The position numbers and the translations under genes are program-made. Shown in pieces: positions 6,962 to 14,916 of a stretch of DNA of 23,769 nucleotides. The stretch is from MED-G105 sp050331095 (GTDB taxonomy: Bacteria; Pseudomonadota; Alphaproteobacteria; Caulobacterales; Parvularculaceae), in assembly GCA_050331095.1 (NCBI GenBank), contig JBHJHE010000048.1, positions 1-23,769 of the forward strand. The letters run 5' to 3'. Positions within the stretch are counted from its first letter, which is position 1; the number at the start of each line of letters is the position of its first letter. A model generated the notes under the pieces. It did no database searches. It saw nothing but the letters and a program-made list of their open reading frames with translations, and was not told the DNA's origin.

Positions 6962-8866
6962 ATGTTCAACGCAAACGCGCTCGCCTCGCAAGACATCCTC
7001 GCCTATCTCGACGAACACGAAAAGAAGTCGATGCTGCGGTTCATCACCTGCGGCAGCGTCGACGACGGCAAGTCGACCCTGATCGGGCGGCTGCTTTACG
7101 ACACCAAGCTTCTTTATGAAGACCAACTCGCCGCGCTCGAAGCCGATTCGAAAAAATCGGGTACGCAGGGCGACAAGATCGACTTCGCCCTCCTCGTCGA
7201 CGGCCTCGCCGCCGAGCGCGAACAGGGCATCACGATCGACGTCGCCTACCGCTTCTTCTCCACGGAAAAACGCAAGTTCATCGTCGCCGACACGCCTGGC
7301 CACGAACAGTACACGCGCAACATGGCGACCGGCGCATCGACCGCCGACCTCGCGATCATCCTGATCGACGCGCGCCAGGGCGTCCTGACCCAAACGCGCC
7401 GGCACTCGTTCATCTGCTCGACGCTTGGCATCAAGAACATCGTTCTCGCCGTCAACAAGATGGACCTCGTCGACTATGACGAAGCGGTCTTCCGCCGGAT
7501 CGAAGGCGAGTACCGCGCCTTCGCCGACCAGCTCGATTTCGATAGCATCGTCTGCATTCCGATCTCCGCGCTTGACGGCGCGAACATCACCGAAAAAAGC
7601 CCGAAAACCGGTTGGCACAAGGGCCCGGCGCTGCTGCCTTATCTCGAGGCAGTGGAAATCAACGCCGACCTCGCCGACGGCGCGTTCCGCATGCCCGTGC
7701 AATGGGTGAACCGGCCGAACCTCGACTTTCGCGGCTTTTCGGGCACCGTCGCGGCGGGTCTCGTCAGGCCCGGCGACGAAATCGTCGTCTCACCCTCCGG
7801 CAAACGCTCCAAGGTCAAATCGATCGTCACCTATGACGGCGAGGCCGCGGCGGCGGGACCGCACAATGCGGTCACGCTGACGCTGGAGGACGAAATCGAC
7901 ATCAGCCGCGGCGACATCATCTGCGCGGGCGACGCGCCGGCGCCGCAGACGGACCAATTCGCCGCCCGCGTCATATGGATGAGCGAAGATGCGATGTTTC
8001 CCGGTCGTCAGTACCTCATCAAGACCGCGAACAAGACGACGCCGGCGGCGTTCACCGGCCTCAAACACAAGATCAACGTCAACACGCTGGAGCGCCTCTC
8101 CGGCAAGACGCTTGAGCTCAACGAGATCGGCGTCTGCAACGTCTCCACGTCCCAGCCGATCGCCTTCGACGCCTATAAGGACAACAGCACCGCCGGCGCG
8201 TTCATCGTCATCGATCGGGCGACGAACACGACCGTGGGCGCGGGCATGATCGACTTCTCCTTACGTCGCGCGGAGAACGTGCATTGGCAGGCGCTCGACG
8301 TCGACAAGAAGGCGCGCGCGGTCCTGAAGCATCAGCGCCCGTGCGTCCTCTGGTTCACCGGGCTTTCCGGAGCCGGAAAATCGACGGTCGCGAACCTCGT
8401 CGAAAAGCGTCTCGCCGACCTCGGCCGGCACACTTACACGCTCGACGGCGACAATGTCCGCCACGGCCTCAACAACGATCTCGGCTTCACGAAGGCCGAC
8501 CGGGTGGAGAACATCCGGCGCGTCGGCGAAACGGCGAAGCTGATGGTGGACGCCGGCCTTATCGTGCTGACCTCGTTCATCTCGCCGTTCACGAGCGAAC
8601 GCCGCATGGCGCGCGAGCTTCTCGGCGAGGGCGAGTTCATGGAGGTGTACGTCTCAACGCCGCTCGAAGTGTGCGAGAAGCGCGACGTCAAAGGCCTTTA
8701 CGCCAAGGCGCGCCGCGGCGAGATCAAAAACTTCACGGGCATCGACAGCGCCTACGAGCCCCCCGAAAAGGCCGAGATCGAGATCGCCACCTCGGCGATG
8801 AGCGCCGAGGCGGCCGCCGAGCGCATCGTCGATATCCTGCGCGAGCGCGGCTACCTCGAAGCCTGA
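6962..8866 (+). CDS. cysNC: Bifunctional sulfate adenylyltransferase subunit 1 / adenylylsulfate kinase
   Basis: 634 residues with two enzymes in one chain. The N-terminal EF-Tu-like GTPase (CysN) has GSVDDGKST at 31-39, DTPGHEQ at 110-116 and NKMD at 165-168, followed by two beta-barrel domains to about residue 440. The C-terminal APS kinase (CysC) has P-loop GLSGAGKST at 467-475, DGDNVRHGLN, the FISPF loop with the conserved serine, and KGLYAKARRGEIKNFTGIDS. Together with CysD it converts sulfate to APS and then PAPS in the cytoplasm. This NodQ-like fusion is common in alphaproteobacteria. GGAG lies 8 nt before the ATG. Confidence 0.96.
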   Translation: MFNANALASQDILAYLDEHEKKSMLRFITCGSVDDGKSTLIGRLLYDTKLLYEDQLAALEADSKKSGTQGDKIDFALLVDGLAAEREQGITIDVAYRFFSTEKRKFIVADTPGHEQYTRNMATGASTADLAIILIDARQGVLTQTRRHSFICSTLGIKNIVLAVNKMDLVDYDEAVFRRIEGEYRAFADQLDFDSIVCIPISALDGANITEKSPKTGWHKGPALLPYLEAVEINADLADGAFRMPVQWVNRPNLDFRGFSGTVAAGLVRPGDEIVVSPSGKRSKVKSIVTYDGEAAAAGPHNAVTLTLEDEIDISRGDIICAGDAPAPQTDQFAARVIWMSEDAMFPGRQYLIKTANKTTPAAFTGLKHKINVNTLERLSGKTLELNEIGVCNVSTSQPIAFDAYKDNSTAGAFIVIDRATNTTVGAGMIDFSLRRAENVHWQALDVDKKARAVLKHQRPCVLWFTGLSGAGKSTVANLVEKRLADLGRHTYTLDGDNVRHGLNNDLGFTKADRVENIRRVGETAKLMVDAGLIVLTSFISPFTSERRMARELLGEGEFMEVYVSTPLEVCEKRDVKGLYAKARRGEIKNFTGIDSAYEPPEKAEIEIATSAMSAEAAAERIVDILRERGYLEA

Positions 8867-8872
8867 CCGGAA

Positions 8873-8910
8873 GGCGGAGCGGCGTCTCCCGCGTGGGACG
8901 CCGCCTCGCC
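8873..8910 (+). terminator. Hairpin after cysNC
   Basis: Arms GGCGGAGCGGCGTC and GACGCCGCCTCGCC pair at 12 of 14 positions around a 10-nt loop, starting 6 nt after the cysNC stop. Only a weak T-rich stretch follows (CCGATTTATCGG), so termination may be partial or Rho-assisted. Confidence 0.55.
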
Positions 8911-8971
8911 CCGATTTATCGGCTATTTCGCCTGACGGCTTAAGGGTTCGTTCGCCGGGCCGGTCGGATTG

Positions 8972-8985
8972 TCACGCCCGCGTGA
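8972..8985. promoter_or_regulatory. Short palindrome upstream of crtE
   Basis: TCACGC-CC-GCGTGA is a perfect 6-bp inverted repeat, 67 bp before the crtE start codon and downstream of the cysNC hairpin. Position would suit an operator for the carotenoid/transporter operon, but arms this short in GC-rich DNA can arise by chance. Confidence 0.3.
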
Positions 8986-9052
8986 AGTGTGTCAGTCTTG
9001 GCGCCCAGCGGTCGCGGTCGTTTTCGCGGCGCAAGCGAATGTCAGGAAGTCG

Positions 9053-9982
9053 ATGTCCCTCTCCGCGTCTACGGCCGCCGCCGAGAAACTTTCGAAAACC
9101 AAACTCGATGGGTTGCGCGGCGACGTCGATGCGCGACTAGACGAATTGTTCCGCGAAGACCGTGGACCCGCGCGATTGATGTGCGCCATCCGCCACGGCC
9201 TCCTGTCGCCCGGGAAAAGACTTCGCCCGCTGATTACGCTTCTGGCGTGCGAACAGATCGGCGGCGATCCGCGGCGCGCGATAGACGCGGCCTGTGCCGT
9301 CGAAATGGTCCACGCCGCTTCGCTGATCATCGACGACCTGCCGGCGATGGATAATGCTCGACTGCGCCGCGGCTGCCTCGCGAACCATGTGGTGTTCGGC
9401 GAAGGCAGCAGCATTCTCGCCGCGATCTCGCTCCTCAACGAAGCGTATCGTTGCCTCGCGTCGATTGAGGGCATGCCCGACGCCCGGCGCACGCGCGCGG
9501 TGGCGAGCCTCACCGCGGCGGTCGGCGTCGACGGCCTCGCCGGCGGCCAGGAGCGCGACATCGCCTGCGGTTACGCGACGTCGCCGACGCAGACGCTCGC
9601 CGACATGGAGCGTCGGCACACGGAGAAAACCGGCGCCTTGTTCATCGCCGCGGCGGAGATCGGCGCCGAAGTCGCCGAAGCCGATGCGGCGGCGCTCGCG
9701 GCGATGCGCGATTTCGGCAGCGCGCTAGGGCTCGCCTATCAAACCTTCGACGACGTCCTCGACTGCAGCGCGACGCCAGACGAAGCCGGCAAAGACACCG
9801 GCCAGGACGAAGGCAAGTCCACCGTCGTCTCGATTCTCGGGCGCGACGGCGCGCGCCAGGCTGGCGCCCGCTGGCTCGGCCGCGCCGTCGACGCCGCGGA
9901 AAGCGCCGCCCCGAACGGCGCAGCGCCCCTCGCCGATCTCGCGCGTCTTATCGGCGCAAAGTTCTGCGTCGCTCCGGCCTGA
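9053..9982 (+). CDS. crtE: Geranylgeranyl diphosphate synthase (polyprenyl synthetase family)
   Basis: 309 residues from the ATG at 9053 (AGGA about 6 nt upstream). The first aspartate-rich motif DDLPAMD is at 94-100, the second DDVLD at 233-237, with GKRLRP at 54-59 and EKTGALF at 191-197. The residues before the first motif are HAASLII, as in Pantoea-type CrtE; alanine rather than an aromatic five residues upstream of DD favours geranylgeranyl over farnesyl product. It would condense FPP or DMAPP with IPP to supply carotenoid synthesis. MDN replaces the usual MDD after the first motif. In-frame codons upstream to 8969 give no plausible N-terminus. The ABC ATPase starts 29 bp downstream. Confidence 0.85.
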   Translation: MSLSASTAAAEKLSKTKLDGLRGDVDARLDELFREDRGPARLMCAIRHGLLSPGKRLRPLITLLACEQIGGDPRRAIDAACAVEMVHAASLIIDDLPAMDNARLRRGCLANHVVFGEGSSILAAISLLNEAYRCLASIEGMPDARRTRAVASLTAAVGVDGLAGGQERDIACGYATSPTQTLADMERRHTEKTGALFIAAAEIGAEVAEADAAALAAMRDFGSALGLAYQTFDDVLDCSATPDEAGKDTGQDEGKSTVVSILGRDGARQAGARWLGRAVDAAESAAPNGAAPLADLARLIGAKFCVAPA

Positions 9983-10011
9983 ACGCGCCGCCCGCCAACG
10001 GGATCGTTCCA

Positions 10012-10995
10012 GTGCTGACGAACGCGTTGTTGTCCGAAGCGCGCACCCCTGACGCCAAGCCGCCATTGCGGGAGGCCGCCCCCGCGCCGGTTCTCGAAGC
10101 GCGCAGCGTCTGCGTCGACTATGGCGGCAGGCGCGCGCTCGACGGGGTGAGCTTCGACGTCGCCGCCGGCGAGGTTTTCGGCCTCATCGGCGCCAACGGG
10201 GCCGGCAAATCCACTCTGGCGCGCGCCGCGGCCGGACGCGCGACGATTTCATCGGGCGAGATACGCATTGTCGGCGCGCCCGCGGGCGGCCGCGCGGCGC
10301 GGGCGGCGCTCGGCCTCGCGCCGCAACGCCCGGCCCTCTATGACCGCCTCACGGCGCGGGAGAACCTCGTCGCCTTCGCCCGTCAAACCGGCCTGTCGCG
10401 CGCAACGGCGACGTCGCGCGCAACGGCGCTCCTCGCGCGCGTCGGCGCAGAGCGCTACGCCGACGTGGAGACGCGGCTCCTGTCGGGGGGCGAGCGCCAG
10501 CGGGTGAACATCGCCGCCGCCCTTGTCCACGAACCGGCCGCGGCGATCCTCGACGAGCCCTGCGCCAGCATTGATCCGGCCGGCGTTAAATCGTTCAACG
10601 AACTGATTGCGGATCTCGCGGGCGACGGCATCGCGATCCTGCTCATCACGCACGATATGGCGCAGGCGGAGGAGGCGTGTGACCGCGTCGGCGTGCTCGT
10701 CGGCGGACGCATGGTCGCGAACGACCGCCCCCGCGCGCTCGTTGAGCGATGGACGGGGTGCGCCCTCGAGCTTGAGCTCGAGATCGCCGGCGACGCGCCG
10801 CCGCCCGCCGCGCCGTTCGCCCTGATCGGCCCCGGCCGCTGGCGCGCGCCGGCGACGGACTTCGACGACGCGGCTCGCATCGTCACGACGCTTCAGGCGC
10901 GCCTTGAAAAGCCGTGCGCGGTGTCGAACCTGCAGGTTCGCCGACTGGGGCTGGACGCTGTGATCGCCCGGCTCGCCGACGAGGCGGCGCAATGA
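10012..10995 (+). CDS. ABC transporter ATP-binding protein (ABC-2 exporter type)
   Basis: 327 residues from a GTG at 10012 (GGGA 9 nt upstream; no ATG nearby fits). Walker A GANGAGKST is at 60-68, the Q-loop glutamine in LAPQ near 105, signature LSGGERQ at 157-163, Walker B AAAILDEP at 176-183 and the switch histidine in ITHD near 214. About 90 residues follow the nucleotide-binding core, as in NatA/CcmA-like exporter ATPases. Its stop overlaps the permease start as ATGA, so the two form one exporter. The pair is embedded between crtE and crtZ. Substrate unknown. Confidence 0.92.
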   Translation: MLTNALLSEARTPDAKPPLREAAPAPVLEARSVCVDYGGRRALDGVSFDVAAGEVFGLIGANGAGKSTLARAAAGRATISSGEIRIVGAPAGGRAARAALGLAPQRPALYDRLTARENLVAFARQTGLSRATATSRATALLARVGAERYADVETRLLSGGERQRVNIAAALVHEPAAAILDEPCASIDPAGVKSFNELIADLAGDGIAILLITHDMAQAEEACDRVGVLVGGRMVANDRPRALVERWTGCALELELEIAGDAPPPAAPFALIGPGRWRAPATDFDDAARIVTTLQARLEKPCAVSNLQVRRLGLDAVIARLADEAAQ

Positions 10996-12071
10996 GGCTC
11001 GCCGTGTTCGAAGCGATGCTGACGACGCTCTGGCGCGATCGGCCCGCCTTCGTCTTGACGTTCGTCCTGCCGCCGACGATTTTCGCGATATTCGCCTTGG
11101 CCTTCTCCGGCGCGGCGGGCGGCGATCTGAAGGTCAATCTCGCGATCGCCGCGGGGCCCGACGACTTAAGCCAGGAACTCGCCGAAACGCTCGCCGCGAG
11201 CCCCGAGGCCCAACGCGTCGTGCGCGTCGATGGGGCCGACGCCTTGCGCGAAGCGGTCCGGAGCGGCGTCGCCGACGCCGGCGGCGACATCGCGCGCGCC
11301 GCGGAAGACGCCCCGCCCCGCTTCGTCATCTACGAAGACGCAACGCGCGCGGCCGCCGCCCTCGCCGCCGAAAAAGCCCTCGCGCGCCTCGCGCCGGCCG
11401 CGGACGAAGACGCCTACGCCGGCGCCGCCCTGTCGCGCGAACGCGTCAACCCGGCGAATCGCGACGCCCCGATGGCCGCCTACTACGTCGCCGGCGTCGC
11501 CATGCTCTTCCTGTTCCTGTCGGGCTTCCAAAGCGCGCTGACCCTGATCGAGGAGCGCGATGCGGGGCTGATGGAGCGGATCGCCGCGGGCCCCGGCGGC
11601 GCAGGCCGCGTCGTCGACGGAAAGTTCGCCTTCATCCTCTGCCAGGGCGCGGTTCAGTCGCTGATCATCGTCGCGACGGCCTGGGCGTTTTTCGGCGTGG
11701 AGTTCGGTTTCGCGCCGCACGTGCTGGCGGCCGCGCTCCTCGCCGCCGCCTTCGCCGCCGCGGGACTGACGCTCGGCGTCACCTGCCTTTGCCGTTCGAA
11801 GGCCCAGGCCCACGCCGTCGGCGTCATCCTCTCGCTCGTGCTCGCCGCGCTTGGCGGTTCCATGGCCCCGGCGTTTCTTATGCCCGACGGCGTGCGCGCC
11901 CTTGGCGCAACGACGCCGAACGCGCTCGGGGTGGAGGCCTTCGGCGCCGCGCTATGGCGAGGCGGAGGCTTCGCCGCGGCGGCCGCGCCGATCGGCCTCC
12001 TCACTGCCTATGGGCTCGCCGGGCTTGGCCTCGCCCGCCTCGCCGCGACACGGGCGCTGGCGCGGCCATGA
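10992..12071 (+). CDS. ABC-2 type transporter permease
   Basis: 359 residues starting at the ATG inside the ATPase stop (ATGA). The topology is the YbhS/YhgE-like ABC-2 form: one helix near residues 20-40, a large Ala-rich extracytoplasmic domain of about 110 residues (KVNLAIAAGPDDLSQEL onward), then about five helices between residues 160 and 350 including LFLSGFQSALTLIEERDAGLMERI, the usual coupling region. It works with the preceding ATPase to export a substrate from the cytoplasm or inner membrane. Its stop overlaps a 26-codon ORF that runs to the crtZ start. Confidence 0.9.
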   Translation: MRLAVFEAMLTTLWRDRPAFVLTFVLPPTIFAIFALAFSGAAGGDLKVNLAIAAGPDDLSQELAETLAASPEAQRVVRVDGADALREAVRSGVADAGGDIARAAEDAPPRFVIYEDATRAAAALAAEKALARLAPAADEDAYAGAALSRERVNPANRDAPMAAYYVAGVAMLFLFLSGFQSALTLIEERDAGLMERIAAGPGGAGRVVDGKFAFILCQGAVQSLIIVATAWAFFGVEFGFAPHVLAAALLAAAFAAAGLTLGVTCLCRSKAQAHAVGVILSLVLAALGGSMAPAFLMPDGVRALGATTPNALGVEAFGAALWRGGGFAAAAAPIGLLTAYGLAGLGLARLAATRALARP

Positions 12072-12148
12072 CCGGCCTCGCGAAAACCGCCGCACGACGT
12101 GACGATGCCGCATCGCGGCGCCGACGCGGCTCGGATAGCGTTCGTTAG
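12068..12148 (+). CDS. 26-codon mini-ORF bridging permease and crtZ
   Basis: An ATG at 12068 overlaps the permease stop (ATGA) and the frame ends at a TAG immediately followed by the crtZ ATG at 12149, so the ORF fills the gap exactly. The product would be a basic, Arg-rich peptide (MTGLAKTAARRDDAASRRRR and six more residues). crtZ has no good Shine-Dalgarno of its own (a GGA lies about 14 nt away), so the mini-ORF may carry ribosomes from the permease to crtZ. It may equally be a chance open frame; no conservation data here. Confidence 0.35.
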   Translation: MTGLAKTAARRDDAASRRRRGSDSVR

Positions 12149-12667
12149 ATGACCGAGGGCTCCATCTCAGCTGCGACGTTCGTCGCCATCGTCGTCGCCT
12201 TCGTCCTGGTGATGGAGGGCGTCGCCTGGCTGACGCACAGATACGTCATGCACGGGTTCTTGTGGTCGCTCCACAAATCCCACCACGAACCGCGGAAAGG
12301 GCCGTTCGAACGCAACGACTGGTTCGGCGTCGTTTTCTCGATCCCGTCGATCGCGCTCATCTATTACGGCGTGCAGGGCCGACCGGCGATCCTGGCGGCC
12401 GGCGTCGGCGTCCTCGCGTACGGCGTGATCTACTTTCTCTACCATGACGTTCTGGTGCATCGCCGGATCGACCTGGGCTTTCGTCCGAAGCGCGGCTATT
12501 TCGCCCGCATCGTCCAGGCCCACCGGCTTCACCACGCGGTGCAGTCGAAGGAGGGATGCGTCTCCTTCGGCTTCATCTTCGCGCCGTCGCCGGCGCGGTT
12601 GAAGAAGATGCTCCGCAAGACCGAAAGCGCTCAGCTGCGCGCGCCGACGCGCGGCGCAGCGGCGTAG
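12149..12667 (+). CDS. crtZ: Beta-carotene hydroxylase
   Basis: 172 residues, the standard CrtZ length, a membrane di-iron enzyme adding 3-hydroxyl groups to beta-ionone rings (beta-carotene to zeaxanthin). All histidine clusters are present: HRYVMH (30-35), HKSHH (42-46), HDVLVH (99-104) and HRLHH (125-129). Hydrophobic segments lie at about 8-28, 60-75, 79-98. The C-terminal tail (from about 150) is basic and poorly conserved. It is the last gene of the crtE-exporter set and starts directly after a 26-codon ORF. Confidence 0.95.
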   Translation: MTEGSISAATFVAIVVAFVLVMEGVAWLTHRYVMHGFLWSLHKSHHEPRKGPFERNDWFGVVFSIPSIALIYYGVQGRPAILAAGVGVLAYGVIYFLYHDVLVHRRIDLGFRPKRGYFARIVQAHRLHHAVQSKEGCVSFGFIFAPSPARLKKMLRKTESAQLRAPTRGAAA

Positions 12668-12686
12668 GCGGCCGGCTTCAGCCGCC
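12667..12686. terminator. Hairpin shared by convergent crtZ and GST stops
   Basis: GGCGGC (12667-12672) and GCCGCC (12681-12686) form a 6-bp GC stem around an 8-nt loop. The last base of the crtZ stop lies in the stem and the GST stop lies in the loop. No U-tract on either side. Confidence 0.4.
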
Positions 12687-13295
12687 GGTCCGCTCCATCG
12701 CGCGCACGAATGACGGCCTCGCCGTATTGCGCTGCAGATACGCTTTCAACGTCGGGTAGGCGTCGAGCGCCCCAAGGCGATCCGCAAGCTGACAAATAAA
12801 CGTGACGCCGAAGTCGGGACCGCGCAGCCGATCGCCCAGCAGGAACGGATTTTCGCCGAGATTGTCGCGCAGGTAGGTCAGATGAAGCGCCGATTCGCCA
12901 GCGGCAAAGCCCGTGATGAGCGGCGGCTTCGGGTCCTGCTCGCGTGACAGTAGCAGCTTCAGGAGCAGGGGCGCGAACGCCGAACCCTCGGCGTAGTGCA
13001 GCCACTGCGTCCATGCGGCGCGCTCCGCTGGATCGTCCTTTGACGGACCAAGCGCGCCGTCCTTGTCGTACGTCTCGATCAAATGGGCGGCGATCGCGCC
13101 CGACTCGACAAGCATGACGCCGCCGTCCTCGATCACCGGCGACTTGCCGAGAGGGTGGACCGCCCGCAGCGCCTCCGGCGCCCGGCCGAAGGCGTTGCGC
13201 TCATAGATCTCGAGCTCGTAGTCGAGCCCCAACTCCTCAAGAAGCCAGCCGGTGAAGACCGAACGCCCGACCCGCAAATGGTGAACACGGATCAT
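12678..13295 (-). CDS. Glutathione S-transferase family protein
   Basis: 205 residues. The thioredoxin-like N-terminal domain (about 1-80) includes LLEELGLDYELEIYERN and the glutathione gamma-glutamyl site VIEDGGVMLVESGAIAAHLIETY; the helical C-terminal domain has FLLGDRLRGPDFGVTFICQLADRLGALDAYPTLKAYLQR with the usual N-capping D/T region. Probably a beta- or theta-like cytosolic GST acting in detoxification. The start ATG at 13295 overlaps the CreA stop (ATGA), so the two are coupled. The frame is open upstream inside creA, but that is a shadow. Confidence 0.92.
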   Translation of the reverse strand: MIRVHHLRVGRSVFTGWLLEELGLDYELEIYERNAFGRAPEALRAVHPLGKSPVIEDGGVMLVESGAIAAHLIETYDKDGALGPSKDDPAERAAWTQWLHYAEGSAFAPLLLKLLLSREQDPKPPLITGFAAGESALHLTYLRDNLGENPFLLGDRLRGPDFGVTFICQLADRLGALDAYPTLKAYLQRNTARPSFVRAMERTGG

Positions 13296-13762
13296 TCTGC
13301 GTCTCCAGGGTAGAGCGCGATCGTGGAAATCGACATCTTCGCCGACCCTTCCACCGGCCGGCGGCTGTAGGCGACGTAGATCAGCGTTTCGTTCGCCGGG
13401 TCGTAAACACGGCGCACGGCCATCGTCTTGAAAAAGAGGCTTTGCTTCTGAGAGAAAACCTCCTCGCCGTACATGTCGTCGACGATGTCGCCGATTTCGA
13501 TTGGCCCCGTCTGGCGACAGGCGATCGATGAATTCGATGGATTTTCGAACCAATTGCCCTTGGTGACGCGGTCGATGAAGCCGCGGTCGAAATAGCTGAG
13601 GTGGCAGGTGACGCCGGCGACCTTCGGGTCTTTCAGCGCCTGGAGCTTGATCTCGTTGCCGGCGAAATCGTTTCTAATCTCGCCGACCTCGCCGTCGCCG
13701 CGCCCGCAGGCGGCGGCGAGAAGGGCGGCCGCGAACCCGGCGCAGGCGTTGAGGCTTTTCAT
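13292..13762 (-). CDS. creA: CreA family protein
   Basis: 156 residues. An N-terminal signal ending LLAAAC looks like a lipobox with cysteine near residue 19, so the protein is probably exported and perhaps lipid-anchored. The body matches CreA: GEIRNDFAGNEIKLQALKDPKVAGVTCHLSYFDRG, then SNSSIACRQTGPI and SLFFKTMAVRRVYD. The family's role is unknown. It is coupled to the downstream GST. No Shine-Dalgarno precedes the ATG; instead a perfect 24-bp palindrome ends about 10 nt upstream. Confidence 0.9.
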   Translation of the reverse strand: MKSLNACAGFAAALLAAACGRGDGEVGEIRNDFAGNEIKLQALKDPKVAGVTCHLSYFDRGFIDRVTKGNWFENPSNSSIACRQTGPIEIGDIVDDMYGEEVFSQKQSLFFKTMAVRRVYDPANETLIYVAYSRRPVEGSAKMSISTIALYPGDAE

Positions 13763-13772
13763 GGCGTGGAAA

Positions 13773-13796
13773 TGACGTCGCGCCCGCGCGACGTCA
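13773..13796. promoter_or_regulatory. Perfect 11-bp inverted repeat between creA and the upstream exported-protein gene
   Basis: TGACGTCGCGC (13773-13783) and its exact complement GCGCGACGTCA (13786-13796) are separated by CC. On the minus strand it lies 8 nt after the stop of the upstream gene and 10 nt before the creA ATG. It could be a terminator hairpin (TTT follows on the minus strand) or an operator. Confidence 0.55.
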
Positions 13797-13804
13797 ACCG
13801 AGGC

Positions 13805-14749
13805 TTAGAGCGAGCCGCGCAGGAAAGCCGCGAGTTCGGCCGAACTCATGCGTCCGTTGACGCCGCCGCCCGGCGCGTACTCGACGATGAGCTCCTCGTC
13901 CCCCCATCGCGCGCCGGCGGCGCTCGACGCGACGAAGCGGACGCGTCTCGCGCGGCGGGACAAGCGCGCGCCCAGGGTCGGATCGGCGGCCACATCGGCG
14001 ACGGCGTTCGCCGCGCGGGCGACCGCGTCGGCGAGAACCGCCGCGTTCGCCGCTCCATCGTCAGCGGCGCCAGGGCCGACCGAGCGGGCCGATGCGAACG
14101 AAGCCGCTTCGAACGCGCCGGCGAGCGGCGCGCCGGCGCGGCTCGGCCCGGGGTTCACGGCGAAAATCAGCGGCGCGCCCAATTCCGCGCTCAAGAGCGC
14201 CGTCGCCTGCCGCGCGCGGCGCATGGCGGTGTCCGCATCCGCCGGCCAAAGCGACAGCCCGGCCGACGCGCCGTACGATTTCGTCGCCGCGCTGCCATGG
14301 TCGTCGCCCGGCCAGTAGACGGTGGCGTGGCCGTAGGGCGACACGCGCAGGCGCGCGACGCCCTCTTCGTCCTTGAAGATCTTGACGCCCCGCGGCCCCT
14401 GGGTCGGCGTCAGCTCCATGATCTCTTCGGCGGGGGCGTCGTCGTCGATCAGACAATCGATGCGCGCGTCGCCCGGACCGCACAGAAACTTCATCCGCGC
14501 GCCGCGATCGGTCTCCTGGAAAAGAAAACCGCGCCGGTCGCCGGCCGTCACGAAGCGCTGGGCGGCGGCGGGGCTCAGACGGCGAACGGCGGCGTCGCGG
14601 TTGCCGACGAGCGCCGAAAACGGGTCGGCCGTCGCCTGGGCAGCGGCCGGCGATCCGAGCGCCGGCGGGACGAGCGCGGCGGCGCACGCAGCCGCGACGC
14701 GCCAACGCCGCGCCGATCCAGCGCCCCCGCCGTTCTTTACGCTCGACAA
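13805..14749 (-). CDS. Exported protein of unknown function, possibly DUF4908-like
   Basis: About 314 residues if a TTG at 14749 is used. A signal peptide follows (ARRWRVAAACAAALVPPALG, cleavage near AAA-Q), giving a periplasmic or outer-envelope protein. The mature part contains FSALVGNRDAAVRRLSP, RGFLFQETDRGARMKFLCGP, ATVYWPGDDHGSAATKSYGA and a C-terminal ELIVEYAPGGGVNGRMSSAELAAFLRGSL. I suspect the alphaproteobacterial DUF4908 family (short motifs such as the YWPGD region) but cannot confirm. No ATG lies near the signal peptide; in-frame ATGs (14893, 14890) upstream would add a basic 48-residue stretch and seem unlikely. It follows phaB but is separated from it by a terminator. Confidence 0.7.
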   Translation of the reverse strand: MSSVKNGGGAGSARRWRVAAACAAALVPPALGSPAAAQATADPFSALVGNRDAAVRRLSPAAAQRFVTAGDRRGFLFQETDRGARMKFLCGPGDARIDCLIDDDAPAEEIMELTPTQGPRGVKIFKDEEGVARLRVSPYGHATVYWPGDDHGSAATKSYGASAGLSLWPADADTAMRRARQATALLSAELGAPLIFAVNPGPSRAGAPLAGAFEAASFASARSVGPGAADDGAANAAVLADAVARAANAVADVAADPTLGARLSRRARRVRFVASSAAGARWGDEELIVEYAPGGGVNGRMSSAELAAFLRGSL

Positions 14750-14876
14750 ATCGCCGCCCCGAATGGTTGCGCCGCGATTAACGCGGCCGACCGCGCGGTT
14801 CTCGCCCCGCGCGCCAATCCGACGGACTAAACGACGAATTGGGCGAAATGCGGGCCGCAAGGCGCAAAAAGCGCGC

Positions 14877-14916
14877 AAAAAAAACATCATTGCGGCGAGG
14901 AGACGGGTTGCGCCGC
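14877..14916 (-). terminator. Rho-independent terminator after phaB
   Basis: Reading the minus strand directly after the phaB stop, GCGGCG and CGCCGC form a 6-bp stem with a 13-nt loop, followed after 7 nt by eight T residues (14884-14877). It separates the phaAB transcript from the exported-protein gene. Confidence 0.6.

Noticed and set aside
5963..7702. A 579-codon minus-strand open frame opposite cysD and cysNC
   Set aside because: Antisense shadow of two textbook genes; composition is skewed and no motif is visible.
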